Source of the DNA: Comamonadaceae bacterium
GTDB lineage: Bacteria; Pseudomonadota; Gammaproteobacteria; Burkholderiales; Burkholderiaceae_C
Assembly (NCBI GenBank): GCA_027490925.1
Contig: JAIXXF010000022.1
Span: 124,001 to 188,000 of the forward strand
Reading direction: 5' to 3'
DNA length: 64,000 bases
In this document: positions 1 to 10,042 of the stretch, one piece after another
Numbering within the stretch: position 1 is the stretch's first letter
Layout of the letters: the number at the start of each line of letters is the position of its first letter
Notes under the pieces: generated by a model
Database searches by the model: none
Told to the model about the DNA's origin: nothing
What the model saw: the letters and a program-made list of their open reading frames with translations, nothing else
Made by a program: the position numbers and the translations under genes

Positions 1-3000
1 AGGTGCGTGACCTGGCCGCCTGTGGCTTGGTCGCGCTGCCACTCACCCTGCACCCCCAGCAGCCGGGCGTGCAACAACTCACGGCGCTGGGCCTCGCGCA
101 CCGAGGCCCAAACGATCACATTCACCACCCCGGTTTCGTCCTCCAGGGTCACGAAGACCGTGCCCTTGGCGGTGGCCGGTTGTTGCCGGACGGTCACGAT
201 GCCACAGGTCTGGACCGCTTGGCCGTGGGCCAGGCCACGCAACTGCGCAGCGCTCAGGCAACCGTGCCGGTTCAGCCGGGGTCGAAGCAAGGCCAGCGGG
301 TGGCGGCGCAGGCTGAGTCCGGTGGTCTGGTAGTCGAACACAATGGCTTCGCCCTCGAGCGCTTCGGGCAGAGCAAGGCGGGACTCTTGGATGGGGGCCT
401 CACGCAACAACCCAGGCGCGGCGCGCACGGCCGAGGTTTGCCACACCTGTTGCCGCCGGTGTCCAGCCAGGCTGGCCAACGCGTCGGCCGCGGCCAGAGC
501 CTGCAGGTCGCCCCGGTCGAGCTGGGCTCGCCGGGCCAGGTCATCCACATCGCCCAGGGGCTGGGCCCTGCGGGCTTGCACGATGCGTTCGGCCGCCGCC
601 TGGCCCAACCCCGAAACCATTCGCAGGCCCAAGCGCACCGCCGGTTGGGGCGCAACGTCCCCGCACGGGTTGGGACCAGCTTGGGTGCTGGCCTCCAGGC
701 TGCAATCCCAGCAGCTGTGGGCAGCATCCACCGGCCGCACCTCGACCCCATGGCGCCGCGCGTCCTGTACCAGCTGCGACGGGCCATAAAAGCCCATGGG
801 CTGAGAGTTGAGCAGAGCGGCCAAAAAACAAGCGGGCTCGTGCCGCTTGAGCCAACAGCTCGCGTAGACCAGGATGGCAAAACTCGCCGCATGGCTCTCT
901 GGAAAGCCGTACTCGCCAAAGCCCTTGATCTGCCCAAAAATGCGTTCGGCGTAAGCCAGTGGGTAGCCGTTGGCGACCATGCCATCGATGAGCGCGCGCT
1001 CGAAGCGGTGCACGCCACCGGTACGCTTCCAGGCGGCCATGGAACGGCGCAAAGCGTCGGCCTGACCGGCGCTGAAACCAGCGGCCACCATCGCGATTTG
1101 CATCACCTGCTCCTGAAAAATCGGCACACCCAGCGTGCGTTCCAAAGCCCGCCGGAGTTCGGGCTTTTCGTAGTGGATCGGCAGGCCCTGGCGCTGCCGC
1201 TCCCGCGCTTTCAAGTAAGGGTGAACCATGCCGCCCTGGATCGGGCCGGGGCGGACGATGGCCACCTCCACCACCAGGTCGTAAAACGACCGCGGGCGCA
1301 GCCGGGGCAACATGCTCATCTGGGCCCTGCTTTCCACCTGGAACACGCCCACGGTGTCGGCGGCACACACCATGTCGTAGGTGGCGGCACAGGCGGGGGG
1401 CAGGGTGTGCAGCTGGTGGGCGGTGCCGCGCCACTGGTTGACCAGGTCCAGGCCGCGCCGCAGTGCCGTGAGCATGCCCAGAGCCAGCACATCCACCTTC
1501 AGCAGGCCCACTGCGTCGAGGTCGTCTTTGTCCCATTGGATGATGCTGCGCTCGGCCATGGTGGCGGGCTGCACCGGCACCAGGCGGGTCAACAGGCCGT
1601 CGGTCAACACAAAGCCGCCCACGTGCTGGCCCAAGTGGCGCGGGAACCCGATCAGCTGGCGCGCCAGGCTCAGCCATTGCCCCACCGCAGGGTCGGCGGC
1701 GGGCAGACCGGCGTCTGCCAGGCGCTCGGCCAGATGGTCAGGGCCATCGAACCAGAAATGCTCGCGCGCCAGCCGCGCCACCCAGTCGGCGGGAATGTCC
1801 AGGGCCTTGCCCGCGTCGCGCAGGGCGCTGCGGGGCCGGTAACAGGTCACGGTGGCGGCGATGGCGGCACGGTCGCGGCCGTACTTGCGGTAGATGTACT
1901 GGATCACCTCTTCGCGCCGCTCGTGCTCGAAGTCGATGTCGATGTCGGGCGGCTCGTCTCGCTCTCGGCTGATGAAGCGCTCGAACAACAGGTTGCCGTT
2001 CTCCGGGCTGACCGCAGTGACTCCCAGGCAGTAACACACCGCCGAGTTGGCCGCCGAGCCACGGCCCTGGCACAAGATGCCCCGACCCCGGGCAAACCGC
2101 ACCAGGTCATGCACCGTCAAAAAGTACATGTCGTAGCGCTTCTCCTCGATCAGGGCGAGTTCTTTGTGCAGCTGTTGCCGCACCACCTCGGACACGCCCT
2201 GCGGAAATCGCTCGGCCGCACCCGCCCAGGTGAGCGTGGCCAGCGCCTGCGCCGGGGTTTGGCCTGGCGGTACGGTCTCCATCGGGTATTGGTAGCGCAA
2301 CGCGTCCAGGCTGAAGCGGCAGCGCTGGGCCACGGTGAGGGTCGCCGCTAGCCAGTCGGCGGCGTACAGCGCGGCGATGCGAGAGCGCAGCCTGAGGTGG
2401 GCTTCGGCGTTGGGCTCCAGCACCGCGCCGCAGCGCTGCACCGGCGCGCCCATGCGCACGGCGGTCAACAGGTCTTGCAGCGGCTTGCGCGAGCGGGCAT
2501 GCATCAGCACCGCGCCGGTGGCCACCAGGGGCACACCGGTGGCCGCAGACACCGCTTCCAGCTGCGCCAAGTGCCAAGCGTCATCGAGTTGGTGCAAACG
2601 GGTCGTACCCAGCCACAGCCGCTGGCCCAGGTGCGTGCGGGCGGCGAGCAGCTGGCGGTGGGTGGCGTGCCAGTGCGCGGGGTCGCTGCTGCGTTGGGGC
2701 AGCCACAACCACTCGCAATCGGTCAGGCCCCAAAGACCGTCTTCGGGCCAGCGCATCCGGTACCCCCCGGGCGGGCCAGCTGCGCGGGCCGCGGTGATGC
2801 ACTGGCACAACTGGCCCCAGCCCACCAGGCTGTGGGGCAGGACCACCAGGGTGAACGGGGCTGTGGCCTCGACCTCAAACGACGCCCCCGGAATGAAAGC
2901 CAGACCCAGCGCCTTCGCAGCGGTGTGCGCCCGCACCACACCGGCCACCGAGCACTCGTCGGCCAGTGCCAGGGCGCTGTAGCCCAGCGCGTGGGCGCGT

Positions 3001-3089
3001 TCCACCAACTCCTCGGGGTGCGACGCCCCGCGCTGGAAGCTGAAATTGCTGAGCGCGAACAGTTCCGCGTAGGCGGGCAGCGACGGCAT
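1..3089 (-). CDS. dnaE2: Error-prone DNA polymerase DnaE2 (C-type, alpha subunit-like), 3' end cut by window edge
   Basis: Translesion DNA polymerase of the SOS-induced ImuA-ImuB-DnaE2 mutasome. The frame from the ATG at 3089 stays open to the left edge (1029 codons), so only the last few tens of residues are missing against a family length near 1050-1080. The start MPSLPAYAELFALSNFSF is typical of the N-terminal PHP domain. The polymerase core shows GRGSAANSAVCYCLG (about residue 338) and the catalytic acidic motif PDIDIDF (about residues 380-386); the C-terminal part has an OB-fold region (TVFVTLEDETGVVNVIVW). The start lies 5 nt after the imuB stop, indicating one operon. The opposite strand carries long open frames here, but only this frame has family motifs. 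DnaE2 identity, rather than replicative DnaE1, rests on length and the imuAB context. Confidence 0.95.
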   Translation of the reverse strand, partial: MPSLPAYAELFALSNFSFQRGASHPEELVERAHALGYSALALADECSVAGVVRAHTAAKALGLAFIPGASFEVEATAPFTLVVLPHSLVGWGQLCQCITAARAAGPPGGYRMRWPEDGLWGLTDCEWLWLPQRSSDPAHWHATHRQLLAARTHLGQRLWLGTTRLHQLDDAWHLAQLEAVSAATGVPLVATGAVLMHARSRKPLQDLLTAVRMGAPVQRCGAVLEPNAEAHLRLRSRIAALYAADWLAATLTVAQRCRFSLDALRYQYPMETVPPGQTPAQALATLTWAGAAERFPQGVSEVVRQQLHKELALIEEKRYDMYFLTVHDLVRFARGRGILCQGRGSAANSAVCYCLGVTAVSPENGNLLFERFISRERDEPPDIDIDFEHERREEVIQYIYRKYGRDRAAIAATVTCYRPRSALRDAGKALDIPADWVARLAREHFWFDGPDHLAERLADAGLPAADPAVGQWLSLARQLIGFPRHLGQHVGGFVLTDGLLTRLVPVQPATMAERSIIQWDKDDLDAVGLLKVDVLALGMLTALRRGLDLVNQWRGTAHQLHTLPPACAATYDMVCAADTVGVFQVESRAQMSMLPRLRPRSFYDLVVEVAIVRPGPIQGGMVHPYLKARERQRQGLPIHYEKPELRRALERTLGVPIFQEQVMQIAMVAAGFSAGQADALRRSMAAWKRTGGVHRFERALIDGMVANGYPLAYAERIFGQIKGFGEYGFPESHAASFAILVYASCWLKRHEPACFLAALLNSQPMGFYGPSQLVQDARRHGVEVRPVDAAHSCWDCSLEASTQAGPNPCGDVAPQPAVRLGLRMVSGLGQAAAERIVQARRAQPLGDVDDLARRAQLDRGDLQALAAADALASLAGHRRQQVWQTSAVRAAPGLLREAPIQESRLALPEALEGEAIVFDYQTTGLSLRRHPLALLRPRLNRHGCLSAAQLRGLAHGQAVQTCGIVTVRQQPATAKGTVFVTLEDETGVVNVIVWASVREAQRRELLHARLLGVQGEWQRDQATGGQVTH

Positions 3090-3094
3090 GGCGG

Positions 3095-4534
3095 TCAGGC
3101 AAAGATGCCGTGCAGGAACCAAGCCGCTTGGGCGTCCAGCCGCTGGCGATACACCCACAGCAATCCCGCGCGCTCGCTGCGGGCGATGAAGTAGTCGCGC
3201 ATCGCGGGGGCCAAGCCCGCCGCCCCGCCCTGCCCGGGCCAACCGCTGGCCTCCAGGCGTTGCGGGCCAACCAGCAACGACAGCGGACCTTGGTAGTGCG
3301 GCCGGTGTCCTCGCACGGCAAGGGGCAGCGGCTCGTCCAGCAGCCAGGTGGGCCACAAGCCATCGACAGGGGCCGGTGCGGCGCAACGCGCGGGCGGGGC
3401 CGATGGGGGCGAATCGTGCTGACCGGGCCGGGCCAGCGCCGCCGACCAGCGCTGCCGCCGCTCAGGCACCGGGCTGTCGGCGGGTTGCCAACGGCGCACC
3501 TGACCAGGCCCGAGGCGGGCGCTCAGGCGCTCCACCAACTGGGCCAGGGTGTCGCCCTGGGCTCGCTCTTCAATCAACAGGCTGTGGCTGCTACCGGGCA
3601 AGGGCTCCACCGCCAGCGCCTCCAGACCCAGCGTGTGCACTGGCACCGGCAACACCGTGCGGGCCCAGTGCTCTGCCAGCAAACGGGCGGGGTGCTCCAT
3701 GGCCTGGGTGGGTTCGCTCAGGTGCAGACAGAACTCACCATGGGGGTCGGTGCCGCGCCGCGCATCGAAATGCCAGACCCAACGCATCGACCGCACCCCC
3801 GCCCCTTGGGCCGCCAGCCACGCACGCAGCCGCGCCAGCAAGCGGCGCGCGGCAAACAGCAAGGCCGGGGCTTCGTACACCAAAGCGTCAAGTTCGACCT
3901 GAGTGGCGAACCGCTCGGGCCACACCAACCAAGGGTGGGTGTCGGGCCGGTCGCCGCATGCCATGTCGAGCGCATCGAGCAGCGCTTGGCCAAAGCGGCG
4001 CGCCACCCCGTCGCGCGGCAGTCGGCGCAGATCGCCCCAGGTCTGGCAGCCCAAGCGGGCCAGGGTGTCGAGGTGTGGGCGGGCCGCGTCGAGCGTGGCC
4101 AAAGGGAGTTGGTCGAGAGGGCGGGCAGCAGGGCGGGCAGCGTGACGTGCGTTGATGGAACGCGTGCCCGGCCGGGCCCAAGCCATATCGCGGGCGCGGC
4201 CCAGCGCCACCCACGCGGTGGGGCCGTGCGCCCAGGCGGCAAGCGCCGGGGCGGCGCTGACGGCGTTGGCGTCGGGGACGCCAGGGCTTGCCCGAGAGGG
4301 GCATGGCGCGGGTACGGCGCACAGAAGTGTGTCTGAGGGCGTCAACAGCGCCGACAACAAGGGGCGCACGCCGCCGAACAAACGCAGGCTGGCCGCCACC
4401 TCCAGCAGGACCGCGTCGCTTTGCAGGCTCACCCGCGGGGTGAAGCGCAGGGCGTGCCAGCCCCAGGCTTCGACGGCAGCGAGGTCGGGCTGGGCATCAG
4501 GCGGGGTCGTTGGCAGCAAGGCGATCCACAGCAT
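3095..4534 (-). CDS. imuB: ImuB, Y-family polymerase-like mutasome protein
   Basis: Non-catalytic Y-family polymerase homologue that, in the known system, links DnaE2 to the beta clamp. The chosen start (MLWIALLPTT, 479 aa) matches where the family begins; the frame remains open upstream to 4618, but that would run far into imuA. The N-terminus lacks the acidic DxD-type catalytic motif of active Pol IV/V, as is usual for ImuB. The middle contains the Y-family little-finger region and the C-terminal third is rich in Arg, Pro and Trp. It overlaps the imuA stop by 38 nt and is followed 5 nt later by dnaE2. Expected to be SOS-induced from the LexA-controlled promoter ahead of imuA. Confidence 0.92.
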   Translation of the reverse strand: MLWIALLPTTPPDAQPDLAAVEAWGWHALRFTPRVSLQSDAVLLEVAASLRLFGGVRPLLSALLTPSDTLLCAVPAPCPSRASPGVPDANAVSAAPALAAWAHGPTAWVALGRARDMAWARPGTRSINARHAARPAARPLDQLPLATLDAARPHLDTLARLGCQTWGDLRRLPRDGVARRFGQALLDALDMACGDRPDTHPWLVWPERFATQVELDALVYEAPALLFAARRLLARLRAWLAAQGAGVRSMRWVWHFDARRGTDPHGEFCLHLSEPTQAMEHPARLLAEHWARTVLPVPVHTLGLEALAVEPLPGSSHSLLIEERAQGDTLAQLVERLSARLGPGQVRRWQPADSPVPERRQRWSAALARPGQHDSPPSAPPARCAAPAPVDGLWPTWLLDEPLPLAVRGHRPHYQGPLSLLVGPQRLEASGWPGQGGAAGLAPAMRDYFIARSERAGLLWVYRQRLDAQAAWFLHGIFA

Positions 4535-5291
4535 GGGCACCATGGGTAACAGGCATAGGGGTCGGCCACAAGGCGGACTGCGCGGCGGGCACCACCAAGC
4601 GCTCAGACTGGCCCCCATGCGGGCGGGCCGACAACAGCGCGGTCAGCGGTGGTGCGGTGGCCCCCAAGACCACCGGCTCGGTGAGCGCGGGCCCACGGCG
4701 TTTGAACACGGTCACCTCCAACCTCGCAGCTGGGTCGGACGACGCGTGCAGGGCCAAGCGCAGCGGCGCGGGCGAGGCCTGGCCCCGGGCGCTGGCAGGA
4801 CGCCACACCCACAGCCACTTGCTGTGCTGTTGTGCGGCCACCTGCAGGCGGCGCAGCCCCGCGGGCTGGGCATCGGGGAGCCAGGCGATCACGGCCAGAA
4901 CCTCCCGACATTGCAGCGCCTGGCCGGTGGCCCACAAACGGGCGGCGGGCGTGTCGCCCTGCACACACAACCACTGGGACGGCTGGGCGCCCTGTGCCGC
5001 CAGGGCCGGCCCCATGGGGGTGTGGGGCGCGCCGACCAGCACCACTGGCGCGGGCTGTGGGCGCCGTTGCAGCGCCGCCAGTGCGGGCAGCAGCAAGCGC
5101 CATTCGCTGTGGGCCGGGCCTTGCAGCAGTTCGGTCAGGCCGCCCAGCGGCCAGCCACCACCGGGCAGCACCGCGTCCAGCGCGGCATGGCCCGTGGGCT
5201 GGACCGGCGTGGTGCTGTGGCCCAGTTCGCTGGCGCGCCAGACACCCGCCAGCGCGGGCACGTCAAGGGGAATGGGGGCGGAAAGGTGCAT
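4497..5291 (-). CDS. imuA: ImuA, translesion synthesis-associated RecA/SulA-like protein
   Basis: First gene of the SOS mutagenesis cassette. The 264-aa product has the LPGGGWPLGGLTELLQG motif around residue 45, which in this family replaces the RecA-type P-loop region, followed by a RecA-like core (WLCVQGDTPAARLWATGQAL, VLAVIAWLPDAQPAGLRRLQ). In the known system ImuA binds ImuB and helps recruit DnaE2. The ATG at 5291 lies 18 nt from a perfect LexA box, so it is the first translated gene of the operon. Older annotations call such proteins SulA-like or a cell division inhibitor; the imuB-dnaE2 context argues for ImuA. Confidence 0.9.
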   Translation of the reverse strand: MHLSAPIPLDVPALAGVWRASELGHSTTPVQPTGHAALDAVLPGGGWPLGGLTELLQGPAHSEWRLLLPALAALQRRPQPAPVVLVGAPHTPMGPALAAQGAQPSQWLCVQGDTPAARLWATGQALQCREVLAVIAWLPDAQPAGLRRLQVAAQQHSKWLWVWRPASARGQASPAPLRLALHASSDPAARLEVTVFKRRGPALTEPVVLGATAPPLTALLSARPHGGQSERLVVPAAQSALWPTPMPVTHGAHAVDRLAANDPA

Positions 5292-5309
5292 GAGGACAAA
5301 GCCGAATAA

Positions 5310-5325
5310 CTGTTAATGTATACAG
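5310..5325. promoter_or_regulatory. LexA operator (SOS box) for imuA-imuB-dnaE2
   Basis: The sequence ctgttaatgtatacag is an exact match to CTGT-N8-ACAG, the consensus known for E. coli-type LexA. It lies 18 nt upstream of the imuA start and covers the -10 of the predicted promoter, so bound LexA would block transcription of the cassette. Confidence 0.9.
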
Positions 5326-5343
5326 TATTTCGACTTTGTTCAA
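5315..5343 (-). promoter_or_regulatory. Predicted sigma-70 promoter of imuA-imuB-dnaE2
   Basis: On the minus strand TTGAAC (5343-5338) is followed after 17 nt by TACATT (5320-5315). The -10 sits inside the LexA box. Motif match only. Confidence 0.6.
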
Positions 5344-5555
5344 GCCGTTTGGGCAGGCTTGGCCAGCCATGCCTGCGGCCAAACGGGTCCGCGTGGTGCT
5401 GAACGCCGTGCTTCAGGCGCAGCCGCTCACGAAGCCAAAGCCGCATGCCTGCAGCGAGACCACACGGTCAGCTAAAAAGGAGCGGCACCCTGGTGCACCC
5501 CCAACAGGTGGCCCACCTGGCTCGCGGGCCGAACCAAAGGGCGCGTGCGGCTGGG

Positions 5556-6059
5556 TCAGCGGCGCGTGCGCGCCAACAAGAGCGCCAAGGCCAGCATGGA
5601 CAACCCAACAAAAGCCACAAAGGACCAATTGGCGATGCTGCCGCCGAGGAATGTCCAGTCGACTTTGGTGCAATCGCCGCTGCCTTTGAAGATGAGGGGA
5701 ATGGCGCGTTGCAGGGGAAACGTCTCAATCATCCCGTAGAAGTCACGGCCACAGGTGGCGATCTCGGGCGGGTACCACTGTAACCAGCTTTGGCGGGCGG
5801 CCACGAAGGCGCCAAACCCGGCACTCAGCAACAACAAAACAGCGGCCACGGCCTGCCCGGCGCGACCGGCCGACACCGCCCCCCACAGCGCGAACAGCAG
5901 CACCCCGACGAGCGCATAGCGCTGCACGATGCACATGGGGCACGGCTCCAAGCCCACCACGTGTTGCAGGTACAAGCCAAACGCCAGCATGGCCACGCAC
6001 ACCAGACCGATCAGCTGGAACACGCGGCGTGGCGCCGCATGGAACAGGTTCATCAACAT
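5556..6059 (-). CDS. dsbB: Disulfide bond formation protein B (DsbB)
   Basis: Inner-membrane quinone reductase that reoxidises periplasmic DsbA. The 167-aa product from MLMNLFHAAP has four hydrophobic helices, the first periplasmic cysteine pair as CPMC (C40, C43) and the second pair at C103 (TCGRDF) and C130 (GDCTK). ATGs at 6059 and 6053 are both plausible; the frame is open further upstream to 6137 but would overlap the end of cysA and add a non-family N-terminus. It follows cysA by 58 nt in the same direction and may be read through from that operon. Downstream on the same strand comes imuA, which has its own promoter. Confidence 0.93.
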   Translation of the reverse strand: MLMNLFHAAPRRVFQLIGLVCVAMLAFGLYLQHVVGLEPCPMCIVQRYALVGVLLFALWGAVSAGRAGQAVAAVLLLLSAGFGAFVAARQSWLQWYPPEIATCGRDFYGMIETFPLQRAIPLIFKGSGDCTKVDWTFLGGSIANWSFVAFVGLSMLALALLLARTRR

Positions 6060-6117
6060 CCGCTCTCCAAAACGCGGTCTGGCGTGGGCCCAGGCCCACA
6101 TGGGGACGCTGAGGGAT

Positions 6118-7233
6118 TCAGACCGTGGCTTCGACAAACACCCGGGCGCGCCGTGGTGTGACCACCACCGTTTCGCCCTCGCGGAAACCCGCGTCTCGGT
6201 ATTGTTGCGCAGGAATCTGCGCCTCGATCAGCTTGTTGGCAGCGTCCTCACCGCCTGGCTGGTCTTCCACCGGGATGAGTTCCAGCCGGGCGATCGGGCC
6301 AATGACGATGGCGCGGCTGAGTTGCGCGACGATGCCGCGAGCGCGGCCGTCGCCGTCGAGCTGTTGACCTGGGGAGTAGTGCGCGATGTCGAAGTCGTGC
6401 GGCCTCACGAAAGCCGTGGCCTTGGCGTCTTGCACCTGGCCGTGCTCGGGGGCCGACAGGCGCATGCCCTCCAGATGCACTTCGCCCTCGTGCGCCCGGC
6501 CGTGAAACAGGTTCACATCGCCCAGGAAACCGTACACGAACGGGCTGGCTGGGTGGTCCCACACCTGCTGCGGCGAGCCCACCTGCTCGATCTGGCCTTT
6601 GTTGATCACCACCACGCGGTCGGCGACTTCGAGGGCTTCTTCCTGGTCATGGGTCACAAAAATGCTGGTCACGTGCAACTCGTCGTGCAGACGACGCAGC
6701 CAGCGGCGCAGCTCTTTGCGGACTTTGGCGTCAAGCGCGCCAAAAGGCTCGTCGAGCAGCAGCACCTTGGGCTCCACCGCCAGCGCGCGGGCCAGAGCGA
6801 TTCGCTGCCGCTGACCGCCAGAGAGCTGCGACGGAAAACGATCGGCCAGCCAGTCGAGCTGCACCAGGTTCAACAGGTCGTGCACCTTCTTTTTGATCGC
6901 GTCTTCCGACGGCCTCAAGCCACGGGGTTTGACGCGCAGGCCGAAGGCCACGTTCTCGAACACCGTCATGTGGCGAAACAGCGCGTAGTGCTGAAACACA
7001 AAACCGACCTGGCGCTCGCGCACGTGCACGTCGGTGGTGTCTTCGCCAGAAAACAAAATGCTGCCGGTGTCGGCCGTCTCCAGGCCCGCGATGATGCGCA
7101 GCAACGTGGTCTTGCCGCAGCCCGAGGGGCCCAGCAGGGCCACCAACTCGCCGGATTCGATGTTCAGGTTGACGTCGCGCAGGGCTTGGAAATCGCCAAA
7201 CTGCTTGCTGACGTTGCGGATTTCAATGCTCAT
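6118..7233 (-). CDS. cysA: Sulfate/thiosulfate ABC transporter ATP-binding protein CysA
   Basis: ATPase subunit of the sulfate/thiosulfate importer (371 aa). Visible motifs: Walker [10 protein letters not shown] near residue 36, signature [15 protein letters not shown], Walker [13 protein letters not shown] and the switch histidine in [11 protein letters not shown]. The C-terminal TOBE-like regulatory domain (about residues 240-371) includes the FVRPHDFD motif typical of CysA. It is the last transport gene in the order sbp-cysT-cysW-cysA, with 14 nt between cysW and cysA. Likely under CysB control as in other proteobacteria; I did not identify a CysB site. Confidence 0.97.
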   Translation of the reverse strand: MSIEIRNVSKQFGDFQALRDVNLNIESGELVALLGPSGCGKTTLLRIIAGLETADTGSILFSGEDTTDVHVRERQVGFVFQHYALFRHMTVFENVAFGLRVKPRGLRPSEDAIKKKVHDLLNLVQLDWLADRFPSQLSGGQRQRIALARALAVEPKVLLLDEPFGALDAKVRKELRRWLRRLHDELHVTSIFVTHDQEEALEVADRVVVINKGQIEQVGSPQQVWDHPASPFVYGFLGDVNLFHGRAHEGEVHLEGMRLSAPEHGQVQDAKATAFVRPHDFDIAHYSPGQQLDGDGRARGIVAQLSRAIVIGPIARLELIPVEDQPGGEDAANKLIEAQIPAQQYRDAGFREGETVVVTPRRARVFVEATV

Positions 7234-7247
7234 GGTGTGCTTTCGGT

Positions 7248-8174
7248 TCAGGCCGTTTTGGGCGCGGTCGCCGCCGGGTGGTGGGCGGCGAAGTTTTCGG
7301 GGGGCAAGTCGGCGGCGGCTTTGAGTTCACGCTCATGCCGCCACTCCACCACCGACTTGATCACCAGCGTCACCAGCGCCAGCAGGGCCAGCAAAGACGC
7401 CACGGCGAATGCGCCGACCGACTGGTATTCGTTGTAGAGCACCTCGACGTGCAAGGGCATGGTGTTGGTTTGGCCGCGGATGTGCCCCGACACCACCGAC
7501 ACCGCACCAAATTCGCCCATCGCTCGTGCGTTGCACAGAATCACGCCGTACAGCAACCCCCACTTGATGTTGGGAAGCGTCACGTACCAGAAGGTTTGCC
7601 AACCGGTCGCGCCCAGCACGATGGCGGCCTGCTCTTCGTCATTGCCCTGGGCCTGCATCAAGGGAATCAACTCGCGCGCGATGAATGGAAAGGTCACAAA
7701 AATGGTCGCCAGCACAATGCCGGGCACCGCAAAGATGATCTTGATGTCGTGGGCCTGCAGCCAGGGCCCAAACCACCCCTGCGCGCCAAACATCAGCACA
7801 TAGATCAGGCCAGCCACCACCGGAGACACCGAGAAAGGCAGGTCCACCAACGTGGTCAGCAGCGACTTGCCGCGGAACTCGTACTTGGCGATGCACCAGG
7901 CCGCCGCCACGCCAAACACCAGATTGACCGGCACAGCGATCAGCGCGGTGAGGAAGGTGAGCTGAATGGCCGACAACGCGTCGGGTTCCTGCAGCGCCGC
8001 CCAGTAAGCGTCAAAGCCTTTGCGCAGCGCCTCGGCGAACACCGCTGCCAGCGGCAGCACCAGAAACAGCGCCATGAAAGCCAGCGCTGTGCCAATCAAC
8101 AGGTAGCGCACCCAGGCGGCTTCGGTGGTGCCCGCTTTGGCCCGTCGGTTGTTTTTGGAAGGGGTGGCGCTCAT
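7248..8174 (-). CDS. cysW: Sulfate ABC transporter permease CysW
   Basis: Inner-membrane permease of the sulfate/thiosulfate importer (308 aa). The start [13 protein letters not shown] is chosen because its ATG overlaps the cysT stop by 4 nt (ATGA) and homologous sequence begins there; the frame stays open upstream but is only an out-of-frame reading of cysT. About six transmembrane helices follow, with the EAA-type loop around [21 protein letters not shown] that contacts CysA. The 5' neighbour is cysT, the 3' neighbour cysA. Confidence 0.96.
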   Translation of the reverse strand: MSATPSKNNRRAKAGTTEAAWVRYLLIGTALAFMALFLVLPLAAVFAEALRKGFDAYWAALQEPDALSAIQLTFLTALIAVPVNLVFGVAAAWCIAKYEFRGKSLLTTLVDLPFSVSPVVAGLIYVLMFGAQGWFGPWLQAHDIKIIFAVPGIVLATIFVTFPFIARELIPLMQAQGNDEEQAAIVLGATGWQTFWYVTLPNIKWGLLYGVILCNARAMGEFGAVSVVSGHIRGQTNTMPLHVEVLYNEYQSVGAFAVASLLALLALVTLVIKSVVEWRHERELKAAADLPPENFAAHHPAATAPKTA

Positions 8175-9052
8175 TTCGGGGCCTCGGTGAAGCGGCGTTG
8201 CCAGGCTTGCAAACCATTGATGAGCAACAGCAGCACGAAAGAAATGACCAGCATCACCAGTGCCACCGCCGTGGCACCGGCGTAGTCGTACTGCTCCAGC
8301 TTGCCAATGATGATCAGCGGCGTGATCTCCGACACCAGCGGCACATTGCCTGCGATGAAGATGACCGAGCCGTACTCGCCAATGGCGCGGGCAAAGGCCA
8401 TGGCGAAACCGGTCAACAGCGCGGGCAAGATGGACGGCAGGATCACCTTCACAAAGGTTTGCAGCCGCGTCGCGCCCAGGCACGTGGCGGCTTCTTCCAG
8501 CTCTTTCTCAGCGTCCTCCAGCACCGGCTGCACCGTGCGCACCACGAATGGCAGGCCAATGAAGATCAGCGCGATCACCACGCCCGCAGGTTTGAAAGCC
8601 AACTGGATGCCCATTGGCTCCAAGTACTGCCCCACCCAACCATTGCCCGCCAGCAAGGCGGTGAGCGAGATACCCGCCACCGCGGTGGGCAGCGCAAACG
8701 GCAGGTCCACCAGCGCGTCCACGATCTTCTTGCCAGGGAACTTGTAGCGCACCAGCACCCAAGCCACCAGCAGGCCGAACACCAGGTTCACGGTGGCCGC
8801 AATCAGCGACGCACCAAACGTCAGCCGGTAAGCCGCCAGCACCCGTGGGGAACTGATGGCGGCCCAAAACTGCTCCAGCGTCAGCGTGAAGGTCTTGAAC
8901 ACCAGCGCCGACAGCGGGATCAGCACGATCAGGCTGAGGTACAGCAATGTGTACCCCAGCGTGAGGTTAAAGCCGGGTAACACCTTTTTGGTGGCGCGGC
9001 GTTTGCCCGGCGCCTCCTGTGGGGCCGGGGCAGACGAAGCAACTGAAGACAT
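8171..9052 (-). CDS. cysT: Sulfate ABC transporter permease CysT (CysU)
   Basis: Second membrane permease of the importer (293 aa). A short Ala/Pro/Lys-rich N-terminus precedes about six transmembrane segments; [23 protein letters not shown] is characteristic of the CysT start. The coupling loop is seen at [21 protein letters not shown]. The start codon directly abuts the sbp stop (9053-9055), and the stop overlaps the cysW start by 4 nt, so sbp-cysT-cysW are tightly coupled. Confidence 0.96.
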   Translation of the reverse strand: MSSVASSAPAPQEAPGKRRATKKVLPGFNLTLGYTLLYLSLIVLIPLSALVFKTFTLTLEQFWAAISSPRVLAAYRLTFGASLIAATVNLVFGLLVAWVLVRYKFPGKKIVDALVDLPFALPTAVAGISLTALLAGNGWVGQYLEPMGIQLAFKPAGVVIALIFIGLPFVVRTVQPVLEDAEKELEEAATCLGATRLQTFVKVILPSILPALLTGFAMAFARAIGEYGSVIFIAGNVPLVSEITPLIIIGKLEQYDYAGATAVALVMLVISFVLLLLINGLQAWQRRFTEAPK

Positions 9053-10042
9053 TTACTTGACGGTGTAGATCTTGTCGAACTGGCCGCCGTCGTTGAAGTG
9101 CACCTTTTGCGCTTCGGACAGGGAGCCAAAGTACTCAGACACCGGCACCAGGGTCAGCGGCTTGAAGGTCTGGGCGTACTTCTTCAGCACCGCAGGCGAA
9201 CGGGGGCGGATCGCGTGTTTGGCCGCGATCTCCTGGCCCTCTTCGGAATACAGGTAGTCCAGGTAGCCCTTGGCCAGCTCGCTGGTGCCCTTCTTGGCCA
9301 CTGTGCGCTCGACCACGGCCACCGGGTTCTCGGCAACGATGCTGACCGACGGGTGGATCGCGTCCACCTTACCCACACCAAACTCACGGTCCACCGACAC
9401 CACCTCGGACTCGAAAGTCACCAGCACGTCGCCGATGTTGCGTTGCAGGAACACCGCCGTTGCGTCACGGCCGCCACGTGCCAGCACCGGCACATTGGCG
9501 TAGAGCTTCTTCACAAATTCGGCAGCGTCGGCGTCGGTGCCGCCCTTCTTGCGCACATAGCTCCAGGCGGCCAGGTAAGCCATGCGGCCATTACCGCCGG
9601 TCTTGGGGTTGACCACCACCACCTGAATGCCAGGCTTGATCAGGTCGTCCCAGTCCTTGATGCCCTTGGGGTTGCCATTGCGGGTCAAAAACAGCATGGT
9701 CGATGTGGTGGGTGCCGCATTGTTCGGGAAGCGCTTGGTCCAGTCTTTGGCGACCACGCCCTTCTCGGCCAGAAAATCCACGTCGGTGGTGGTGTTCATG
9801 GTCACCACATCGGCCTCCAGGCCGTCGTTCACCGCGCGGGCCTGGGCGCTGGAACCCGCGTGGGATTGGTCCACCTTCACGTCTTTGCCGGTGGTCTTTT
9901 TGTAGTGCGCGACAAAGGCCGCGTTGTAGTCTTTGTAGAACTCGCGGGCCACGTCGTAAGACACGTTCAGCAAAGTCTGGGCGCTTGCGGTGCCACCGGC
10001 CACAAGGGCCAGCACCGCCAGGGTGTGTTTGAAGTTTGTCAT
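9053..10042 (-). CDS. sbp: Periplasmic sulfate-binding protein, operon copy
   Basis: Solute-binding protein that delivers sulfate (or thiosulfate) to CysTWA. From MTNFKHTLAV the 329-aa product has a Sec signal peptide ending near ASAQ and then [18 protein letters not shown], the hallmark opening of the Sbp/CysP family. Further family motifs are SHAGSSAQARAV and the C-terminal HFNDGGQFDKIY. Its start overlaps the stop of the upstream hydrolase by 4 nt. A second copy lies at 14519-15529 and ends with a near-identical motif. Sulfate versus thiosulfate specificity cannot be read from the sequence. Confidence 0.96.
   Translation of the reverse strand: MTNFKHTLAVLALVAGGTASAQTLLNVSYDVAREFYKDYNAAFVAHYKKTTGKDVKVDQSHAGSSAQARAVNDGLEADVVTMNTTTDVDFLAEKGVVAKDWTKRFPNNAAPTTSTMLFLTRNGNPKGIKDWDDLIKPGIQVVVVNPKTGGNGRMAYLAAWSYVRKKGGTDADAAEFVKKLYANVPVLARGGRDATAVFLQRNIGDVLVTFESEVVSVDREFGVGKVDAIHPSVSIVAENPVAVVERTVAKKGTSELAKGYLDYLYSEEGQEIAAKHAIRPRSPAVLKKYAQTFKPLTLVPVSEYFGSLSEAQKVHFNDGGQFDKIYTVK

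Noticed and set aside
3..2351. Long plus-strand open frame of 782 codons at the left edge
   Set aside because: It lies antisense to dnaE2, has Gln/His/Arg-rich nonsense composition and no motif; GC-rich third positions create such frames.
3110..4336. Long plus-strand open frame opposite imuB
   Set aside because: Antisense shadow with no family character, while the minus strand encodes a recognisable ImuB.
5929..7437. 502-codon plus-strand open frame opposite cysA
   Set aside because: The opposite strand carries all CysA motifs; this frame is compositional.
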